Part shown: positions 29,201 through 44,200 of the stretch, one piece after another | Position numbering within the stretch: the stretch's first letter is position 1 | How the letters are laid out: each line of letters opens with the position of its first letter | Origin: Helopsaltes ochotensis | Taxonomy: Eukaryota > Chordata > Aves > Passeriformes > Locustellidae | DNA length: 64,000 nucleotides | Direction: 5' to 3' | Assembly (NCBI GenBank): GCA_013400155.1 | Contig: VXBM01000198.1 | Span: 389,393 to 453,392, forward strand | The notes under the pieces: generated by a model | Database searches by the model: none | What the model was told of the DNA's origin: nothing | Seen by the model: only the letters and a program-made list of their open reading frames with translations | Translations under genes and position numbers: made by a program

Positions 29201-32200
29201 AAAGACAAACTCAAAAATATCCACTTGAGCAAAACCTCAAATCTGAGAAATTATCAGGTAAGAGATATACAACTCAGTTTTTGTAGAATGGACCCTTTGA
29301 GTCCCACATCACATTAGAGAAGACGCCTCAATTTACAAAATCAGAACTAGGAATCAATGGTCAAGGAAGCTCCTACAATTTACAAGATCTCTGAAAAATA
29401 ATTTGATTTGTCAATGATCTGACACCATTTGGGTCTTAGGCTATCTTAAATTAATCAAAATCATCAGTTTTATCTTATGCCAGAGCAAAGCTCAAATCAA
29501 GTGTTGTAGAGAAGCTAAAGACCAAAGTTGTCTGAATTTATATTCACAATTCTAGAGAACCTCCATTACTTGTTACACCCTTCAAAATTTGCAATTTTCA
29601 TTCACTTCTATTAAAGTGCAATTTGCAGGTTTAACCAAGGTGTACATCATTAAATTTAAGATATATATTTTAAAGATTATATATATTGTACTCAAATGCT
29701 CTTTGATGCTGTTCAGCTTAAACCAGAAAAATAAATTCTCTGATAATTACTCTACTACCACAGTAAGTTTTTCATCTCCATTACTTTTTTCCTGTTTCAA
29801 GACTGGAGAGCCAAAACAGGGAACCAGAATGTAACTAAAATATCATGCATTGCCAAGGGATTTTATCTCATCTCACAGAAGTGAACAAGGAGCAGAAATG
29901 AGGGAAAATGAGTGGGATGTTTTTTTCAGAGGAAGTGTGCAAGGGGAAGTACAGGTCCAAAAATTACTTTCAGTTCTTAAATTGTTGCATCATTGGTTAT
30001 GGGGACTGGGAAGCCTCAACTTGGTTGCTTTGCTTTTTCTGGTGTTCATTAATCTGCCATTAAATTTCAGGGAGAACAATCTAATGGTTTACTCTATCTT
30101 TTGGCATCATTTTTTCTAATTACAAACAGATTTAACTTTTCTTCTACTTCCAAGTATCTCAGTTTTATTGCAATACATCCATAGAAATGTAGCAGGTTAT
30201 TTCTGTCCTTGTGAACATCATCAAGAGAGGTTTGAAGTCAGTGATGACATAGCATTAAAAAAAAACAACAAAACAACCATGTTGCAAGCCAACTTCTACA
30301 TGAAGCAAAAAAAAAAGTCAGCCTGGTGGAAGAATAGAAGAAAAAAAATTGTCCAATACTTGCCTCTTGCTCCTCTGAAAAGGATTTTGTAGTGCTTCTC
30401 TAGTCTCTTTGCCATGTAATTTGCATTTAGTATAGCAATCTCAGAAGCATGCTTCAGACCCTTTGCTCCCATTGTCTGAAAGAAAAATAACATGAAGAAA
30501 CAGATCTAAAACAGGTCCAAAACAAGCAAAGTGTGCTCCTGCATGGCAGAGCAGCACCTCAATGCACCTGGCTAGTTCTAAGGCAGTAACTCTGCTGTTA
30601 CACTTTTCCACACAACACTCATGGGAGAAACATTGGATATTTAGTGGATATTTTTATTTGGCGTATGTCGTTTATGAGAGTGTCTACTGTCTAAGAGGTT
30701 TAGCTTGAAATCCACAAGTGAATGACCCACCCAAACCTTTCCTCAAACTGAGAAGCTTTAAACTCAATAGAAAAAAAGTGAGAACACAAAAAATGTCAAA
30801 AGGTACAGGCTGCTTGTCTCCATCCAAGCTGGATGGAGCTTGTCTCCAGCAAGACTGCCCAGATAACTTTAGGTGGGACAATGTAAATAGATGGCATTTT
30901 GCACTTTGAGGAAACAGCTCCCCTTAAAAATTTCTAATGGATTAATTATTCTATAGTGGGAACCAGCTTAGAGTCACAAGTGATTTTATTACCCAAAGCT
31001 GAAAACGGAAATTACACCAGTTCATAATTGCTCATTTCGAATTCCAGGAGAGCTGGTTTCTTCAACAGAGGAAGTTTCCATGGTTAGAGTGTCAAACTGG
31101 CAACAAAGTACTCTGACACTGCCCCTAGGTTCACTCTTCCCCAACTCTGTCACTGGAAGCGTTAAATTCAGCTCAAGAGTCCCAGCACACCCTTCTATCA
31201 AATAGAATTTGAATTTACAATCATCTCTGTTAGCTAAGTATTTCCATACATGTAGCCAAATATTTGCTGGTTTATCACTAAATTGCAAGGGATTAATAAA
31301 TTACATAGATCACCATCAAGCTGTCTCACTTGTGAAACCAAAACTAAGTTCAGTTTTGAAACCCAATAAAATCCTCCGGAATTCAGAATATCATCAAGTT
31401 GAATGTTACATAGATGTCAAGTATAACAATATTACAATACTGAATCATGCAATTAAAAATGCTTTGGGGGGAACAGTAATTACCAAGCAGCTTTTAAACA
31501 TGAAAAATTCAATGTCAGAAAGTGGAAGCCTGACTGCAGTTTTCTGCCTGGTGTCCACTTATCTCAAGACCTATTACAGGTAGAAGACTTAGATACAGCA
31601 GTTGTCCTGATGTACCTTCTCATGGCAATGTTGTCCTATTATAAAACAAGTAGGCTTGATGGATGTAAATAACCTATGACTGGAGTGTAGTCACTTCATT
31701 TCACTGCATTTCAGTCTATGAAAACATCTTACAATGAGTTGCTCTTAAACCTGTTCATGTGGTTCCAATGGTCACTGGACTTGAAAGAGAAACAGAACCC
31801 CAGCTGATATTCCTTATATAAGTCTACACACCTTGATATACACCCAGGAAATTGGCAATATAGCACTGGAACCCCAAGGTGCAGCACTGACAGTACCCAA
31901 AGGACATGCATCCTTATCCGGCTGTATTTTGATCACAGGGTGGGTAGGCAAGTAGGGAGCCAAATGTTTCTTCCTAAAACATAAACATTGATTTTTAGAG
32001 CTTCAATATGTGTTCCTGTGTTACCACATTTGGACAGTTTCAGCAGTAGTTTCTCTTCACCTGGCTTCCAAACATAGTCCTCTAGGAAGTCTGATCTATG
32101 TCTTCTTCAGAAGAAAGTTTTTTAACAAAACTGGTACCAGTGGAAGATGGCACTCAGTTTTCAACTTTTCACAAGATATTGTTGGAGGTATCCAAAAAAA

Positions 32201-35200
32201 AATCAAAATCACTTTTTTAAAGTAAGATTATCTTCCTTTAAAGAAATAGGATGCTCCATAGGATAGATTGACACAGCTTGTGTAGCACTTCTGTGTTCTG
32301 GACTACATGCAGCATTACCAGCCTTCAAAGTCCACCTCTTACTCAGGAAACAGATTGCTGAGTGAGGTTTACCACACACACTAGAAGGCCAGCATGGAAG
32401 CCAGGGTTTGGGCATACAGGTGAACACCACCATTCATGAGATCAGCATATTACTGTGCTGGAGTAAGAAGATTCACTATATATATATATATATANNNNNN
32501 NNNNNNNNNNNNNNNNNNNNNNNNNNNNNNNNNNNNNNNATAGAGATACCCACACTCCAATTGGTCCCATTCCAGGTCCTCCTCCTCCATGGGGAATGCA
32601 AAAGGTTTTGTGAAGATTTAAGTGAGAGACATCAGAGCCATAATCTCCAGGACGACACAGACCAACCTGTAAAGGGAATAATCTGTTTCCAACCATTCTT
32701 CCTATGCCATTTAAGATCTATTACTGAATGCAAAGAGAACAGGTTGAAAAAGTTGGTGTATGTTTTTCTTTATCACAATGCATCATGAGCAAGAACTTGA
32801 TGCAAATAGTAATTTGTTCTAGGAATTCTTAATTACATCTGTAAGGAATGTCTTTGATAAAGTGTAGGCAGACTAAGCCAATTTCAGTGAACAACTCATA
32901 AATCTTATGGCACATTTCAGGGCAGAATCAAATATAAGAGAATTACTTTCACCATCTAATTTTTATTACTGTTTCTGGAAATCTCACATCCTTCCCAAAA
33001 CACTGTGCCATCTTGCATGGAAACTGTGCTACAGTCTGAACTGATTACTGCTGTGCTATTTTTATTCCAAGGACTACCAGTAGTAATAAATAGATCTGCC
33101 TAAATTTTGTACCTGAGCATTCATATTTGCTCCATCTAAGTAAACTTGGCCTCCATGTTTGTGAATGAGGTCACACACGTCTCCAATCTCCTCTTCAAAC
33201 ACACCGTTGGTGGAAGGGTACGTGATCATGATGGCTGCCAAGTTCTCCTTGTGCTTGTCCACCTGGTAGCAGGGAGAGGAGAGAAAAAAACATCACTGAG
33301 ACTTCTAAAGCTTCGCAAGGTTTTATAAAAAAGTAGAACTAAATACAACTAAAGTCATAAATATATAATAGAGCATATATAATACTCACTTCTGAGACCT
33401 TCAGACAACAAAATGAAACATCTGGCCTCCAAGTTAATGTGAAATAATGATCATTCCCCCTACTTTCGGCAGCAGAGTTCTATGACTACCATAAAAGTTT
33501 GTTCAAATGTGGAACTGTGTCCTGTGTTCCTTGCATTGCAAGATTCACCTGCAGCCAATATACTTTAAAAAACAGAAAAAAAGTAGTTGCCTAGCAACAC
33601 CTTAGCCAGCAGAGATGGACTGAACTTTGCTAAAAGAAGGCAGAAATGCAGTTTCAAATGCTTCACATTCATGAACATGCCTTGTTCATTTCCAGTACTA
33701 GCTGTGGACCAAAAGGGTCCGTAAAAGAGTCTACTGTGTAGAAAGACTCTGAGCAAATCCTGCACCAGAGATCCTAAAATTAAAGGAAATCTCACAAGTG
33801 TCACACGATTAGTGTCTGAGTGAGCAAAACAAAAAAGAAAAAAAGAATTACTTACCCTTTTGAAATATGTATTCACTATTATTGCTTTATTTTCTCATGT
33901 AGAAAAATGTGATTCAGCTGCCAAGACTACCATCTTTGAAAATCAAAGATAATTAAATACTCACCATTGCTTTTAAATGAGAAATATCAATGCTTCCATT
34001 TTTATCCACTTCAATTGGCTGAATCTTCATCCCTGCCATTTGTGCACTTGCTGGATTAGTACCATGAGCAGATTTAGGAATAAGGCAAACCTTGGAAGGG
34101 AAAGAAAAACAGAGCCCAAAGTATAACTATTTTTAAAAATCTTAATGTTTTATTGCCTACACTCAGCTACAATTCATTATCACAGTTTTGAAAAGAAATC
34201 CTGATGGTACCAGTAAATAGCCTCTTTTGCTGAGCAATGCAATTAAATATTTAAAGAAAATCCATTCAGGTATCAGCATTTACATACTCATTACCAAAGT
34301 TTCATTTGCTGCATAATCATATTTAGGGATGCAATTCCAGAATATTATTTCAGATACTCATATTTAATATATCTTTGCCTCACCGCACCTTTTTTTAAAA
34401 CACTAGGGTTTTTTACAGTTATCAGTCTCCATATGTTTAAAAGAAAAGAAAGAGAAGCAGTTCTACTTAAATGAATGTGGGCTCTTTTTAGTCACAGGAA
34501 AATGGTGCATGCACCAGGATATTTCCAGACGTTTTTTAGGAATTCCACCCTTTCTAAAGGCAATAAATATTTCTCACAAAAAAAACCCCAAAATAACAAC
34601 TACCACCACCCCTCCCTGTCCCCTCCCAAACCCCCAAAAAACCCAACAAACCAAAACCAACCCCAACATCAACAAACTAAACACAAAACACAACCAAACA
34701 AAAAAATTACCAAAAATAAACCACCATCATTTTCTTCTACTTTATTTTCTGGAGAAACTGCATGATGGCGCGTGGAACTCTATCATCCACAGTGATGCTG
34801 AGACAAATGTGAATCCTTCAAAACACCAGAAAAACCAGGATCCCAGTACCAGTGCCAGGAAGCACTGTGCCACATCTGTAGCCATCTTACCCTCACAGCT
34901 GAAATGTAAATTGGCTCCAGATGGCCACCACGGCTTGCTGGGTGCATACATCACCGAGCACACCAAATAACAGGGATGTGAGCCATCAGTTCACGTCCAT
35001 ATTTTTTTCCCACAAGAGGGCACCAAATCCAAATACGGCCAGCTACAAGAACCTTGAGGGTTTAATTACTTCCTCCAGCCCAGGAGAAAAAAGCACTTCA
35101 GTTGAAAGGCCAACATTTTGTGGGCTTTCTTATTTTCTTGTTCCTTTTTACTCTTTCCCAAGAGTACCATGATTTTCCTGTAACATTTGAAATCTGTAAA

Positions 35201-38200
35201 GTGTGAGTACAGTGCAAGCAGCCCTCAGGCTCTCCTCTGCAGTTCAGCTCTGGGTATTTTCAAACAGAAGGACCCGCAGACACTCAGAGAAGCCTGAGGA
35301 TCTTGCACAGAGTAAGAGAAACAGCAGATGATACATAGACAATCAAAAGACAACTCTCCAAGGAATAAAATTTTAACCTAATTTCACTTCCCACTGAGTA
35401 AAACTACTCACAAAAAGTTTGTAACTGTAAAGAGTGCTTGCCTTCTAATAAGTTTGATGTGATCTGGATGCAACAAAGAAACAAAGAGAGAAGAAGACAA
35501 GAAGACAACATATTCAGTTTTAGGTGGTTTCCTCACACAGAGGCTATAGTTCCCAGGAGGCCAGGACAGCGACATTTCCATTTTGAGAAGGCAAATGAGT
35601 CCCAAACCAAGGATAAAATCAGGTTCAAAGGATATGTATGCTATTGCACTAAGGACATTTTTCCAACTGTTTAAAGCCAATTTTATGGGTGCGTGGAAGA
35701 AGGAGACCTAAGTAATCTCAGATTTCTAAGAAGTTTTTGATGTGGTCTCAAAAAATGTTCCTAAACTAACTTCTAGTGAGTTAAGTGGGAAGGTACATAT
35801 GGATAAATATTTCATGAATACATGTTAAAGAAAAGAAAAATAGTCGGTTTCACTGTATGGAACAGTCATCCTAATAGAATATTATAAATATCTGTGCTAA
35901 CATTTAAAATTATTCGTAATTGTGTTTATAATGGAGAGACACATTCCAAATATCCTGTTAATACAAAACCCCCCTGGTTACTAAAAGAACTAAAAGAACA
36001 CAGCCACAGTGATCTTTAGATTTGAACCTACTGCTACAAAAAGATCTCGCAGTTTTGGTGGGAAAGAAAGTAACTGCATTAAAAACTGGAAAGAGAATAA
36101 GAGTAAAAAGTAAAAGGAATACAGAAGATCTTTTAAAGATCACCAAAATTATAAAATGGCTTTTCTGAGAAGGATGGACAAATAACTGGAATCCAGCTAG
36201 GAAATGAGGACGGATAAGGATATAATAAATAATCCTGGAAGTAACACATGATACGTCAACTGTGAACATGGAAGAATTGTTCATCATCTTTCAGGAGTGA
36301 GAGGGTGTTAGATGAAATCGTAAATGTATCTCAGTTTCATTCCTTCCTTCCTGACTTCCCAACTTCCCATGGCTGGCCACATGGCACAGGCAATGGTTGC
36401 TTGGGAATTAAAATGCCATAAGCATGACCTTTCCTGCTTTGCCCTCCTTTCCCTGAGCTTTTGTTGTTGAGCATGCCTCATATGGCATCAACATCCCTTT
36501 GGTCAGCCAGAGTCAGCTGTCCCAGCTGTGTCTCTCCTAGCACTTTGCCGACACCCAGCCTCCCTGGAAAGGACAGGGTCAGGACAGGGCAGTGGCACAG
36601 AGAGAAAGCCTTGACCCTGTGAAAGCACTGTTCACCATTTCCTCAGAGATCCCTGTGTTATGAACACTGCTTCCTCCACAATTCACGTGGAGAAAATTAA
36701 GTCCACCCTAGCCAAACTCAGTATAGTCACCCTTCCAGGGAGTGTGCCCTGTCTCATTCCCACTGTCTGTAAAAACTGTTAAGAAGTTACCAAGGATCCA
36801 TGTGGGAAATATGGAATACTAAAAGCCCATCAGAAGTGACAATACACAACCTAGTTTCTCTCTAGGTGACTCCCAGCTGCTGAATCAAATCTCCACTTCC
36901 CACCCAACAATTCCCCACAAGAGTATTGACACCTACGGTTCTATGACGTTCTCCTTTGGCATTTAAATAAGCTTTGATTGCAGCCAAGCCTGCGTACTCT
37001 CCTTGGGCTCCACTGCAAGAAGAACACAAACACTGTTACACAGGACACAAAGCAGGAAGTGCCATCTTTCTGCTAGAACTTCATAACTGTCCAGCCCTAA
37101 CCCTTAGCAATGACTTCAGGCAAGCGTCAGCAAATTAAAAGAAGCACATTCCATAGATTAAATTACAAATGGACATACTTAAATTAACAGCTAGATGTAA
37201 ATGAAAAGAGTAGATGACAAATGTTATACCATTTTATATGTTTATACTACAGCGTTAAATCCTTCTGGTGACTGAGTTGATCCACATTTCAAGCAGTGCT
37301 GTTCATTTTGTATCAAAACTGTTAGTGGACATAAACAGGTTACAGCAGGACTCATATAGTGCTGCTTTATTAATTTCAGTGACCACACAGATCTTGGGCA
37401 TTCTTCAGTCAAACCTAGTGCACTAACTACCAGTTTCAACAACTAAACACCTGGCAGCTCATACATCTTACATTCCTACTCCAAATCTTTATTTTCAGCT
37501 CACAGGAGGAAATATTAAAAGAATTTATAAGACCAAATCATTAAATTTTTAGAAGAGGTGAGATAAAATAAGATACCATAGTTTTTTAAAAAAGCCAACT
37601 ACTTAGTAATTTTATAATCTTCCATCCAAGACTAATTTCATTTTAGAAAATTCTTCCATTTTTGGTTTGCACGTTTTCTTTGGAGAGAAGTTTTTGGAAT
37701 CGTGTCTCAAGGTGCAAACACTCAAAAAAGTTCCTACCTATTCGGCTGGAAGGAGATTTTGTCATAGCCTGTGATCTCACATAGGTCCTTCTCTAAATCC
37801 TTGAAAAGCTGCTGATACCCTTGAGCTTGATCCAGAGGCACAAAAGGGTGGATGTTGGCAAATTCTCTCCATGTAATAGGCTATAAAAACAAAACAAACA
37901 AACATATAAAGAGTGCCGTAACAAAATACTCTACAGACAACTCTGTTCTGTTCTTAAATTCTGTGAAGAAAAGAAGTTGCCTTGCGGAAAATTAAATATC
38001 GAAGACCAAGTATGTTGATGTGCTGGAAGGCTCTACAGAGGGATCTGGACAGGCTGGATTGATGAGGCCAAGGCCAATCATGTGGGGTTCAATAAGGTCT
38101 AACGTTAACCGATTTAATGTTAACCTTCTAGCTTTTTATTTTGGTAATCAGATTACACATAAAGTTTTGGGATATTATAAAGAGATCGTCCCAAACTTAG

Positions 38201-41200
38201 AAGTAACTTATAGAATGCATTGGCCCTTTTCTCTCTTGCTCTTTTTTCCCTTTTCAACAGATCACCAAGTCCATGTTGATGTTTAAGCCATGGGATGGTG
38301 AAAAGCCTGGAAGATAAGGGGCTAGTGTCTATGTCTCAAACACTGACGGACAGATAGCTGTGGAGCCAACCAAAGATTTTTGATAAGAGCCTGTTGTGTC
38401 AAAGGGCAAGAAAGAACAGGATGCAGGCAGAGAAGGAGGTGACATGGAGGCAGAACTGCACTTTCCTGGAACAGTCCTTGTTCTGGCTTCTGGATATAAG
38501 CACAACACAGTACAGCACAAGTGCAACAATGAGGTTGAGAAGGGGGAATGGACTCTTCACCAAAGGTTGACCCAGTGGGGGGAATCAAGACTGCCAAAGA
38601 CCCCCAAGCCCTCTGGCCCATTTCCAGAAAGGCCTAGAAGAACTGTACATGGACTGTGCGTGATAATTAATTTGCATAGAGCGCAAGAAACTTATCTTCA
38701 GGGTCAGGAAAACTTATCTATAAAAAGGTGCACCTAGGACCATGGACACACCATCAGCCGGATCAATGCTGGAGTCAAGACTTTCTCCAAGTCAAGGTGG
38801 TCTTTCTTTTTTTGCACCTTTCTTCCACTCTTTCTCTCCTCCTCTCTAATTTCCCCCTCTCTCCTCTCTTCAATTTGCCCCTTATTCAAAACACACCACC
38901 ATAGGTTTATACTAGAAGGTAAGGGACTAATTTATACCAATGTCCATGCAAAGTGTATATTTACTAATATATTTAGTAAATTTATATTATTTTACTAGTA
39001 TATTTACAACTCTGTAAGTTTCTTTTGTGGACTCTCTGATTTTGGTCATTCCTTTTTGCCCATAAGTATCTCCAAATCTTGGCTGCTGCCTTCTCCTTAA
39101 GAATGGGATACCACATTTTACTGGCATTTCTGTGCCCTTGGGTCACAACAACCCCAAGCAGAGCTGCAGACTTGAGGCAGAGGGCCTGGAAAGACCTGAG
39201 CATGCTGGTATTAGCAGCTGAACGTGAGCCAGGGTGTGCCCAGGTGGCCAAGAAGGGCAATGGCATCCTGGCCTGTACAGCAATAGTGTGGCCAGCAGGA
39301 GCAGGGCAGGGATTGTGCCCCTGTACTCAGCACTGGGGAGGCCACACCTCAAATCCTGTGTTCAGTTCTGGGCCTTTCACTCCATGAGAGAAATTGAGGT
39401 TCTAGAGCATGTCCAGAGAAGGGCTACAAAGTTGGTGAACCAAGGTGAGCTCAAGGAGTGCTCATAGGATCACAAGTCCTATGAGGAGCAGCTGAGGGAA
39501 CTGGGGTCATTTAGCCTGGAGAAAAGGAGGGTATAACTTCTCTACAACTGCCTGAAAGGAGAATGTAGCCAGGCGGATGTTGGTCTCTTCCCAGGTAGTA
39601 ACTTGTAACACAAGATGTTAAGACTGGATATAAAGCAAAATGTATTTACAGAAGGGGTTAACAAGCATCTAAAGAATTTCAGAAGTCAATGCCCCTGGAA
39701 GTGTTTATAAGTTATGTAAGACATGGTGATCAGGAACATGGTTTAGTGATGGACTTGGCAGTGCCAGCTTAACAGCCGGACCTAATCTAAAAAATCCAAA
39801 ATCTAAAATTATGTTTTCCAACATAAATTATTCTATGATTTTCAGTAATCATTTTTTAACATTAAGAACATGCTTAAAAATTCTTAAATTCTCCTGCTAC
39901 TTAGTTTCACCTACACTTACACAAAGCTGTGTGATCACAGAGGGTAAACACAGAGGAGTTGTCTGGAATAGTATTAGTTTTACTTAGAGGAAATACACAA
40001 GACACAAAATAGTGAAGGGAAAGAGAGAAAGCAGTGAGAGAAAGGGGACAAAGGAAACCAGTGAAACATAAAAGTGAGAAGACAACCGGAAGAAAGGAAA
40101 GGAAAGGAAGCTCATTTGAAGTCAAAAAGTCATTTGGTAATCAAACAGCCTGGCTAAAGTTCTGCTTCATGTGCTATCAGCTAGAAAAATGAAGATATCT
40201 GGGGACTCTTCAGCTGGGGAAAAGAGAATTATCCTAAGAAATTGCTAACTGAAAAAGAAGCATGATTTGTTAGTCCCACCTGACTCTTTCCATATTTCTG
40301 AAGATTAGATTTTAAGATCTGCAAAGCAGACAGAAGTTAGGTAATGCAACATTGCTTGAGGGAATAGGACTGATACCTAATTCCAAAAATAATTATCATA
40401 ATTTCTTTCAAAATAGAGTCTTCAAGACCACACACTCTCCTACTGTTCTTGCAGTCCTACTTGTGCTTTTTAGAACTTTTTCTTAGTGGAAAAGGGAGAG
40501 TGTGACTTTAGCTATCCCTGAAACTGCCTCCTCAGCTGGAGTTTTAGTCCAAGAGCAGCCTCTACTTCTCTAGAATAACACTGGCTAGACAATTTATTCA
40601 TGTGGATATCAAGTGAGATAGTACAATTGCAACTTACTGTGAGTTCAGCTGAACTATTGAGCTTCATTGTGCAGGACCCCTAAAAACACAAACACACATC
40701 AGTGTTTATTGAAATACATAAACCCATAGGTAAGTACATAATTTTTTGTCTTTTCTTTTTGGTAAATACCTACCAAGGGAATCATGCTGTGAACAAGGGA
40801 AATATCTTTGTTTTCTAACCTTTTCATGTACCGCACAATATTTGTCTCAGAGTGATAGCTGGAGAACACAAAACACGGTGTTAGGGCCAGCAAATTAGCT
40901 ATACCAGCTGCTACAGAGGAAACGAAGTAAGACTGAGAATAGTTATTAATATATACTAAGTAGTTCTTTCCAAACTGGCACTTTAAGCTTACTAATAGCA
41001 ACACAGATTAAAAATGCTTATTATTATCTCAGAAACACTATAATTAAATACGGAATACAAGGATACTATGTCCTTAAATAGTAGGTTGTACAATGCAGCA
41101 GATTAATGGAAATCCACATTCCCTCAGTGGTCAGGAGAATTGCTCTGCTCATTTAAAATGAGATAGATAACAAAAAATGCTACTAAATATCCGATTTTAG

Positions 41201-44200
41201 AGTAAGGAGTTACTGTATGAATTTAGGTACAAAACTGTCCTCAACTGATTCCAACGCTAGTTTTGAAAGGAGATATTTCAGATTCCCTAAAAATAGAAAA
41301 CATACATTCACAAACCTGTTGAAAACCTGGTGTGTCAAGAATTTGGACGTTCTCTTAAATGGGGTGCTAAGGATGCCTTTGGTTTCCTCACCCATACCCT
41401 CAGCAATTAGCTCCTTCAATAAAAGGAAACAGAGAAAGTATTTTCATGGAAATTTCTTTTTTTGTAGTCAACTTCCATTAGAACTAGCTTTTGCTACCAG
41501 TTTACCTCAGGATTTAGTCAGCTTTTAAGGTAAAACCCCCAACCTTTAATATCACATATATCTGTATATACCTAGCATGACAACAGAGTTATATTAAAAC
41601 CGGGTAGTTTTAATGTCTCAGTAGTCCTCATCTTGTAGGTGTTGCTGCTAAATGCTAATGGCATGCAACAAAAAATTCCAGTGGTAAAGAAATAACTGAC
41701 TCCATGTCCTAACCATCACAGAAGTCGTCATACTCTTAATGCCAGGCGTCCAAGCTGATGGAAAGAACTAAGTGTCACAACCAGAAAACGACACTATATA
41801 AATCCTTTATTTAACACTACCTCTTTATTTAAGAGAGGATCTGAAATTCTTAATATTTAACAAATGGTCATCATATAGAAACCTATTATACATGACTAGT
41901 TTTGGTTTTCATTTAACTCTGGAAACATTCAGATAATTTAATACACATGACCTATTATGTACTTACAGAAGAAGACTCGCAACCAAAAATCCATAATATG
42001 TCGTCTAGATCTTTCTCATTTACAGTTTCATCAAGTGATACTCCAAGCTATGGATAAAAGCACCAGGAATTACTCAAAGCTGTTTATTCTAGAGACATAG
42101 TTAATTTGTTTTGGTCAAGAAAAACTTTCCAGAAACACAAGAGAAAAAAAAATCAACCTACTCAACAATGTGTTAACGTACATATTTATAGGTATTTGTG
42201 ATATATAAATTTGTTTATATATCATAAATATAAAATATAATATAAAACATAATAAATATGTTTATTTACATAACATTTTCCAGTTCCTTCCTTTACCCAC
42301 CTAAACCATCCAAGAGAGATGGCTCAGAAACTTTGAGACTCATGACCTGCTTTCTAGCATTTTTAAGTGTTTTCTACTTCATAGGAAAATAGCCCATTTT
42401 CCCGTGACACCCCTTCCCCCTATTCCAATTTACAGAACATACTACACTTCATGAAGACTCCTTAGTACCAACCAAGATGTGGCTTAGATTTCAGTCTGCC
42501 CTCAAACACTGCTGTAGGACCTGAATTCTGGATGTCACCTTGTATTTTATCATTAAATTTTAGAGTCTCTCCATTCTACCCCTTAGTGGCCTATTTAACA
42601 TGAAAAAATTAGATAATCTTTTAAATTGGCATAAAATGCAAACACAATCATTATTTCTGGAAGTTCAGTGCGTCATTTAAGTTTTTTCTTTATATTATCT
42701 TTATAATTGATGGATATATCTGAAGAAATTACAAGATCCTAAATAATTTTGATCTGGTTAGCACACGTAATGATTAGAAACTTAATGAAGAAAATGTCAT
42801 ACAACAAAATTTCTGAATTTATCAAAGGTTTAGAAAGTTGCTTACTCTGCCATCACTATAAATGCGAAAATTTATCTTTCTAAGAGCTGCCCTGTCCAAA
42901 ACCTCTTTGACTGAGCATCCACACGTGATCGTCAAGGTATCAAAGAACAGATCATGATGTAGTTTATGACCAGCTCGCCTGAGACCTATAAAAAACAGTA
43001 AGTTAATTCTATTATATGCACACTTATTGTTTGCTCAGGCCATAGTTGCAGAACAATACTATGTATCTCATAAGTAAATGCTTTTACATAATAAAGTAAA
43101 ATACACCCCTTGTTTAAAGAGCAGCAAAATCACCATCTTTTTAGTGAAATGTCACTGTGTATGAAGTGCAACCTAAGTAATAATGCAGATTGAGTCTAGA
43201 GAAGGTCATTCTGATACATCAAATCTGACATATATACAGCAACAGAGTTGGTATATGGACACAATAAGGGCAAAAAAATGGAAAGATATTAATGGATATG
43301 AACTGTCATAACAAAATTTAGAGGTTTAGGGTTTTTTGCAGTAGCAAGAGGTTTTCTGGCTATACTGGCAAATAAAGTATAGATGTTTCTTACAGAAATC
43401 CCTTGGTTCCAAACATTCCAGTTTTGTACAGCTCCTTCTGACAGCAGTGGTAATCTTACCAATGAAAAAGAACTCTACCAGACCACATAGTCTAGATGCA
43501 ATTATTACTTTCTGCTACAGATTCTGTGCTTTTCTTCAGCTGTTAAGCTTTGGGATTTCAATGTTTGTAGAAAGTATGATACTCCACCCAATTTAACTGA
43601 AATGTTTCTACTGCTTTAATATAATTTATTACCCTCTTTTGCTATGTTATTAATACTCTGTGCAGATTTCCATGTGTAAGCTAGGATGGTCCATCAAAAG
43701 AAGTAGATGCTGGCAAAGAGCAATTCAACACTATCATCTAGAGACTCACTCTGTAGACGTCTATTAGTTTCCCAAGAAAACAAAAGCAATGCCTGCAAGT
43801 TCTTATCATACAGACATCTAATTCTTGGGTGTCATTACCAGAACCGCACAAAAAAAATCAGCTGTGAATTTTGTATTAAAATGGCCTCTCTCAAGTTGAG
43901 AGAAGATACATCAGATGGACACCCCTGCCCCCTGTAAGTTTATTAAAGATGTATTGTATAAGGGGTACAGATTTTAGAACAGTTTCTGCAAACATTAAGT
44001 ACGCACCTTCAGCCAAGATTAGAGCAGCATTGTGTACTCGTCTTGCAATATGCCTTAGTCCATCAGACCCATGGTATATACCAAACATGGCTGACATATT
44101 AGCCAGAAGAGCCTAGGATCCAAATACAGTTTAGGACATTGCTACTGTTAGCAAAGACTACTTCATGTAAGTTTAGTGGAATGTTTCTTTAGCACCTAGA

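Larger units (their letters stand above)
34091..36936. other. GLDC intron 16 with low-complexity and repeat-like blocks
   Basis: 2.8-kb intron. It holds an A/C-rich tract near 34578-34716 and a GC-richer block near 36335-36735 that resembles an avian LTR-type repeat, but I cannot name it. No exon is seen in the remainder. Confidence 0.5.

Noticed and set aside
38322..39387. Several ORFs of about 100 codons on both strands
   Set aside because: They fall in CR1 or LTR-like sequence in the wrong frames for a reverse transcriptase and are fragments of a noncoding 3' region.
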